DNA of 64,000 nucleotides, taken from the NCBI RefSeq assembly GCF_946482605.1, contig NZ_CAMLSE010000001.1, positions 186,001-250,000 of the forward strand. The letters are read 5' to 3'. Under the pieces are notes generated by a model that was not told the origin of the DNA, did no database searches, and saw nothing but the letters and a program-made list of their open reading frames with translations. Positions 59,981-64,000 of this stretch are shown here, in pieces. The stretch comes from an uncultured Dyadobacter sp. (GTDB lineage Bacteria > Bacteroidota > Bacteroidia > Cytophagales > Spirosomataceae). Positions within the stretch are counted from its first letter, which is position 1, and the number at the start of each line of letters is the position of its first letter. Both the position numbers and the translations under genes were made by a program.

Positions 59981-61354
59981 CTATAAATCGTCCCCTTTGG
60001 CGGCCAGGCCAAGGACCTTACAATTTCTGTACTCGGGTTCAATGCTGATAAATACATCGCCCTGTGCTTTTTTAAACCACTCTTCCAGCGCGTTGTTGCG
60101 TTTATTACTCAACACGATCTGAGCCAGTTTTTCGTAGTCATCGTGTAAATTGGCAGTATGCGGCTCCGACTTGCTTTTGTACCAGAGTACCCGCATTGCG
60201 CTGCTGCCGTCTTCCAAACGATAGGACACGGGCATGCTGAGATCCCCCACCTTCATAGTATCGATCGCGAAGTATAGCGCAGGGTCCATTGAAGCATCCA
60301 GCGTGAGTTTAGACAGGCCTGTGTTTCGGTCCTGGATCAGTCCACCTGATTCGGCGGTCTCTTTGTCGTCCGAATTGTCCAGGGCTGCTTTGGCGAATTT
60401 CAGAGAGTCACTTTTAATCAGGATCCGGAGGCTGTCGAGTGCACGGGTCGCCTGGGTCATATCGGTGCCCTTGTTATAGTCGGGGCGGAGCAGGATGTGG
60501 CGGGTGTGGTATTCAGCACCCCTGGTTTCCAGCATTTTAATCAAGTGGAAGCCGAACTGGGATTCGATGATGCCTGACATTTCGCCTGGTTTAAGTGCAA
60601 GTGCCGCACCTTCAAACTCAGGTACCATTGCACCGCGTTTAGCGAAACCGAGGTCACCACCGACTTTGGCAGAACCAAGATCTTCGGAATAGATCTGCGC
60701 CAGATTGGCAAAATCTTCACCTTTTTCAGCCCGCTGCCGGAGGTCCTGCAATTGCTGGCGTAACTTCTCCTTTTGCTCACGGGTAACGGTTCCCTTTTTG
60801 ACAATGTGGCCTACCTCAACTTCCGATGGAATGTAGGGCAAGCTGTCTTTGGGGATGGAATTGAAAAACTTGCGTACCTCGGAAGGTGTGATTTTCACAT
60901 TCCCCGAAATGGTGCGCTGCATTTTTTCTACGATTTTCTGGTCCTTAACCTGCTGGCGAAGCTCGCCTTTCAGGTTTTCGACGCTTTTTCCGTACGCTTC
61001 GACGATGTTCTTCTCCGAGCCGAAGCGCTGGATCATGTAGTTCATTTTAGCATTGAGTTCTCCGTCCACTTCCTTGTCTTCCACGGTCACGGAGTCGATC
61101 TCAGCCTTGGCCAGCAACATTTTGTTGATGATGAGCGATTCGAGCAGCTGGCATTTCTCGGGCGCTGTCCTTCCTTCGGCCTTGTACTGATTGTACATTT
61201 CTTCCAGCTCCGAATTCAGGATGTAGTGGTTATCGACTCGGGCGATAATCTTATCCAGGCTCACTCCCTGCTGACCTTGTCCGTAGCTGATTGCGCTGAT
61301 AAACAGCGAAAGAACTACGATTAAATGAGCCGTGATCAATTTATTTACTTTCAT
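59981..61354 (-). CDS. SurA-like periplasmic peptidyl-prolyl isomerase
   Basis: The 457-residue protein has a signal peptide (1-25, 'ISAISYGQ'), a SurA-like N-terminal helical domain ('DKIIARVDNHYILNSELEEM', about 32-175) and two parvulin domains ('VEVGHIVKKGTVTREQKEKL', 'EDFANLAQIYSEDLGSAKVGGDLGF' in part, 'GFHLIKMLETRG', then 'YHTRHILLRPDYN'). SurA helps outer-membrane proteins fold in the periplasm, which suits a cell rich in TonB receptors. A good ribosome site (AAGGAG) precedes the ATG. The gene follows another parvulin gene by 94 bases and precedes moxR. Confidence 0.92.
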   Translation of the reverse strand: MKVNKLITAHLIVVLSLFISAISYGQGQQGVSLDKIIARVDNHYILNSELEEMYNQYKAEGRTAPEKCQLLESLIINKMLLAKAEIDSVTVEDKEVDGELNAKMNYMIQRFGSEKNIVEAYGKSVENLKGELRQQVKDQKIVEKMQRTISGNVKITPSEVRKFFNSIPKDSLPYIPSEVEVGHIVKKGTVTREQKEKLRQQLQDLRQRAEKGEDFANLAQIYSEDLGSAKVGGDLGFAKRGAMVPEFEGAALALKPGEMSGIIESQFGFHLIKMLETRGAEYHTRHILLRPDYNKGTDMTQATRALDSLRILIKSDSLKFAKAALDNSDDKETAESGGLIQDRNTGLSKLTLDASMDPALYFAIDTMKVGDLSMPVSYRLEDGSSAMRVLWYKSKSEPHTANLHDDYEKLAQIVLSNKRNNALEEWFKKAQGDVFISIEPEYRNCKVLGLAAKGDDL

Positions 61355-61448
61355 ATAACTCCTTGGATTCTGATTGGATTACTGGGGGTTTTATTGTATT
61401 AAATTCCTAAAAATGAAACAGATTCGATTTGTGAATGCTAAAATAAGG

Positions 61449-63740
61449 CTAACGCTTAATTTTTTCTAATTCCTGTGCATTGACTTTAACCGGGAACGTT
61501 TGCTGTAACCTGGCCAGCCACTGCTTTTCCAGCTCTTTTTGGTAGTCGTTGATTACACTTCCGCGGGCTTCCAAAAACGTTTTCGGCCGCGGAGGGTCGA
61601 TTTTCGCAATATTCGCCCATTTTACAGCGCCGTTTTCAGTAAGTGTCTGTTCGCCAGCCTGCCATTTGAACGCATTCAGAAGCGGGTCTTCTTTTGTAAA
61701 ATACCCTTCCCGGATGGTTACAGCATCAGGATTTTCTGAATTGTAAACCTTTTCCACATCCTTTTTGGATAAGCTGTAAAACTGGAAACTGACCCTTCTG
61801 TTGCGTTCTGATTCAGCACTCTGACGGAACGAGCCGTAGTCTTTCTCTATGATACGCAAAATTGGGATGTTTCGTGCATTTAAATATTTCACAACATTCC
61901 TGACGCGGGTCGCTGATGTGGTTTCAGGCTCATCGCCGGCCCGGTATCCGGCTATCTCAACGATATAGTCCGCATTCTTTTCCATAATAATGTAAAGGTC
62001 ATTCAGTACATCCAGTTGTGGATTCCCGATCTCTGCGGAATTAGCCGGGAAAAGGATCTCCTGAGACCTTCTTTCGAGCTTATATGGACTGGTGGCCAGT
62101 GTTTTTCTGACCGAGTTCAACAGTTGCGTGTCTTTCGCGGCTACGATTGTTGCCATGGCACGTTCGGGAAAATTGTACCGACCTTTGCTGCGTTCGTAAA
62201 AATTCCGCTGTCCGGTCGAATCGGATAGCGAACGCTGCCACACCTGTTCTTCCATAATCTGTGATAGCAATACTCCCTCGCGGATCTCGTTCATCAGGCT
62301 GCGGAATTCAGGGCTGCTTTCTTCCAGATGCTCCCTTTCGTAGGCGGCGAGGCTCTCCGTGACATAGTCATCATAGTAATGCCGGAAGAGCACGCTCGGA
62401 GAAGTATCTTTGGGTTTGGGTTGCTGTCTTCTTTTGACGTAGTTCAGGAAAGAAAGTGCGTCGTAAGGTTTTTCTCCGATCCGGAACAGGATTATGTTTG
62501 CCCAGTCCGCAGTTACCGCACGCTGGTAATCCCATTTGCCTGTGCGCAGGGTGCTGTCGCCTAGGGGCGCGATGAGGTTCCATTGGTCTGCTGCTTCTTG
62601 GACAGGGTACTTTTCTCTCAATCTTTTTGCATTAGCCTGCTCGATCACTTTTGCGCGTGAATCGTTGACAACCTTTTTCCGGAGTGTTGGGGCCATATTC
62701 GCGAACGTTTCCAGCGGCTTCTTTTCAACCAGACGGATAATATGCCATCCGTACATCGTCAGCACCGGTTTTGAATACGAATTCGCCCGGGTCAGTCCAA
62801 ATGCGGCTTCTTCGATTTCAGGCACCATCTGGCCTGTGCCGAAGATTGGCAGCAAGCCCCCATTCTTTCTCGACTCGCTGTCATCCGAGTAATTTGCGGC
62901 GACCAGATTCCATTCGTCCCCGTTCTGCAACCGGGTATAGGCCTCTTCGATCCGGGTTTTTGCCGATTCTTTTTGTGCGGCTATGGCAGCAGTGTCCACT
63001 TTTATCATAATATGTGCTACCCGCACCATTCCTCTGTTGGGACGTCGTTCATTCACCTTAATGAGGTGATAGCCGGTTTTGGTGCGCACAGGCTGGGATA
63101 TCTTGCCGACAGCCAATGTATAGGCTGAGGATTCTATTGGATAGAGGGTCTGAAAAGCGGTGAAGTAGCCCAGGTCACCACTGGTAGTCTTAGCCGTAGG
63201 ATCTTTCGAAAACCTGACCGCCATATCTCCGAAATCGGCACCTTCTTCCAGCCTTCCGCGGAGCGAAATGGCAGCCCTGTAAGCTTCCAGCGTATCTGCC
63301 GGGGAGGCGTCTTCCGAAACGCCGACCAGTATATGGGAGGCGCGGACCTCGTACTTCAGACGATTGTAGGCTTCGGTGGTTAGTTTTTCAACGAACGCTT
63401 TGTCGACCAGGTGATTTTTTGCCAACTGGTCGCGATAGGAGGAAATTTCCTCCCGGTAATCGAGCGTGGTGTCTTTTCCTTCGGCTTTCGCTTGAAGGAC
63501 CTTCACCTTCTGATCCGTATAAAGTGGCAGATATTCTTCCGGTGTCAATGGTTTGGCGGAGTCGGAGGCAAATTTGTTCTTGTTGTAAGAGTCCTGGTAT
63601 TCGTCAATGGAGAATTGCTCGTTGCCGATTTCGATGAGGGGTTGGGTTTCGGCGACCGTCTGCACAGGCGGAGCCGAGGTTTTACATGCGGTGACAATGA
63701 AAATCGTAATGAAACCAATATGGAACTGGAATTTGGACAT
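61449..63740 (-). CDS. PpiD/SurA-type parvulin lipoprotein with embedded OmpA-like domain
   Basis: The 763-residue product has a lipoprotein signal (lipobox 'IVTAC', Cys19), two parvulin domains (about 130-225 'VRASHILVGVSEDASPADTL', and about 240-345 'VRVAHIMIKVDTAAI'), a long helical part, and near 565-655 a stretch of OmpA-like form: 'IVEIAGYRAGDEPETTSATR', 'VVKYLNARNIPILRIIEKDYG', ending 'ERNRRVSFQFYSL'. In OmpA domains the last arginines grip peptidoglycan. Such a foldase would be tied to the cell wall. It is the first gene of the foldase-MoxR cluster, with a TAACTTTG box 74 bases upstream. Confidence 0.85.
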   Translation of the reverse strand: MSKFQFHIGFITIFIVTACKTSAPPVQTVAETQPLIEIGNEQFSIDEYQDSYNKNKFASDSAKPLTPEEYLPLYTDQKVKVLQAKAEGKDTTLDYREEISSYRDQLAKNHLVDKAFVEKLTTEAYNRLKYEVRASHILVGVSEDASPADTLEAYRAAISLRGRLEEGADFGDMAVRFSKDPTAKTTSGDLGYFTAFQTLYPIESSAYTLAVGKISQPVRTKTGYHLIKVNERRPNRGMVRVAHIMIKVDTAAIAAQKESAKTRIEEAYTRLQNGDEWNLVAANYSDDSESRKNGGLLPIFGTGQMVPEIEEAAFGLTRANSYSKPVLTMYGWHIIRLVEKKPLETFANMAPTLRKKVVNDSRAKVIEQANAKRLREKYPVQEAADQWNLIAPLGDSTLRTGKWDYQRAVTADWANIILFRIGEKPYDALSFLNYVKRRQQPKPKDTSPSVLFRHYYDDYVTESLAAYEREHLEESSPEFRSLMNEIREGVLLSQIMEEQVWQRSLSDSTGQRNFYERSKGRYNFPERAMATIVAAKDTQLLNSVRKTLATSPYKLERRSQEILFPANSAEIGNPQLDVLNDLYIIMEKNADYIVEIAGYRAGDEPETTSATRVRNVVKYLNARNIPILRIIEKDYGSFRQSAESERNRRVSFQFYSLSKKDVEKVYNSENPDAVTIREGYFTKEDPLLNAFKWQAGEQTLTENGAVKWANIAKIDPPRPKTFLEARGSVINDYQKELEKQWLARLQQTFPVKVNAQELEKIKR

Positions 63741-63813
63741 ATTCGGAAATTGTATTAAGCTATCGGTGCTGCCTTAGTTAACCCGCAATAGCGCTCAAAT
63801 ATTGTAAAGCCAG

Positions 63814-63821
63814 CAAAGTTA
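63814..63821 (-). promoter_or_regulatory. -7 box TAACTTTG for the parvulin lipoprotein gene
   Basis: Exact TAnnTTTG on the minus strand, about 74 bases before the start codon. The rest of 63822-64000 is AT-rich with no gene; it probably holds the control region of whatever lies beyond the window. Confidence 0.4.
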
Positions 63822-64000
63822 GCCGCTTTCTGGTCAGGAAAAAAAATGCGGGCAGGTATGTGATTTGTCTGTATGAATTTCCCCATTCCAGATCGCACGG
63901 CTAGGGCGATTTGACCCCATTTAAAGCGCGTAATTTTTGTAACTGATTTTAATAAAAAAGCTTATTTACGATATATTATAACTTAAAAAAGATTTAGTGT

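Overview
The window looks like a chromosomal segment of a Bacteroidota bacterium, most likely of the order Cytophagales (Dyadobacter/Spirosoma-like; the genus is an inference from gene content and about 50% GC). Supporting signs are SusC/SusD outer-membrane pairs, surface lipoproteins, proteins with type IX secretion (T9SS) sorting tails, a periplasmic-propeller histidine kinase, and promoters of the Bacteroidetes form TTTG-N19-21-TAnnTTTG in front of several genes.

Region by region: (1) 1-3.1 kb is the 3' end of a glycan-uptake locus: SusC end, SusD and an IPT/TIG surface glycan-binding lipoprotein, followed by an exported-looking PLP enzyme. (2) 4.4-10.6 kb is a regulatory block: NarL-type response regulator (-), propeller histidine kinase (+), second NarL-type regulator (-) and an AraC-type regulator (+). 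A folded leader is predicted at the 5' end of the first regulator's transcript. (3) 10.6-10.9 kb is a dense inverted/tandem repeat between convergent genes, followed by a GH92 alpha-mannosidase and a membrane-spanning Kelch/SARP-like regulator. (4) 16.3-21.7 kb holds two T9SS cargo proteins, one carrying 14 FG-GAP repeats. (5) 22-27.4 kb holds two PAS histidine kinases and a lone receiver. (6) 27.4-39.3 kb is the most interesting part: a promoter overlapped by a perfect palindrome, a 33-codon upstream ORF ending in a cysteine cluster (APCCSYC-stop), then SusC, SusD, three different formylglycine sulfatases and a rhodanese-thioredoxin protein whose rhodanese cysteine is replaced by serine. I read this as a sulfate-ester (organosulfur) scavenging operon that may be controlled by a cysteine-sensing leader peptide. 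(7) 39.4-40.2 kb is a small AT-rich two-gene island (DUF6934-like plus a small partner). (8) 40.2-54.6 kb is mixed: GapN-like dehydrogenase, MATE exporter, OMP_b-brl_3 receptor, receiver plus PAS kinase, EamA exporter, DUF1801, YwbE, FUSC and HPP membrane proteins, ferritin and a DUF6686-like protein. (9) 54.7-63.7 kb is housekeeping: glnS, truA, a ketoglutarate-semialdehyde-type dehydrogenase, a MoxR ATPase and two parvulin-type periplasmic foldases, one of them carrying an OmpA-like domain.

Genes are tightly packed, and many convergent pairs are separated by 0-15 bases. I found no tRNA, rRNA, CRISPR array, transposase or prophage gene. All functional calls come from reading the sequence and recalling families; no database search was run.
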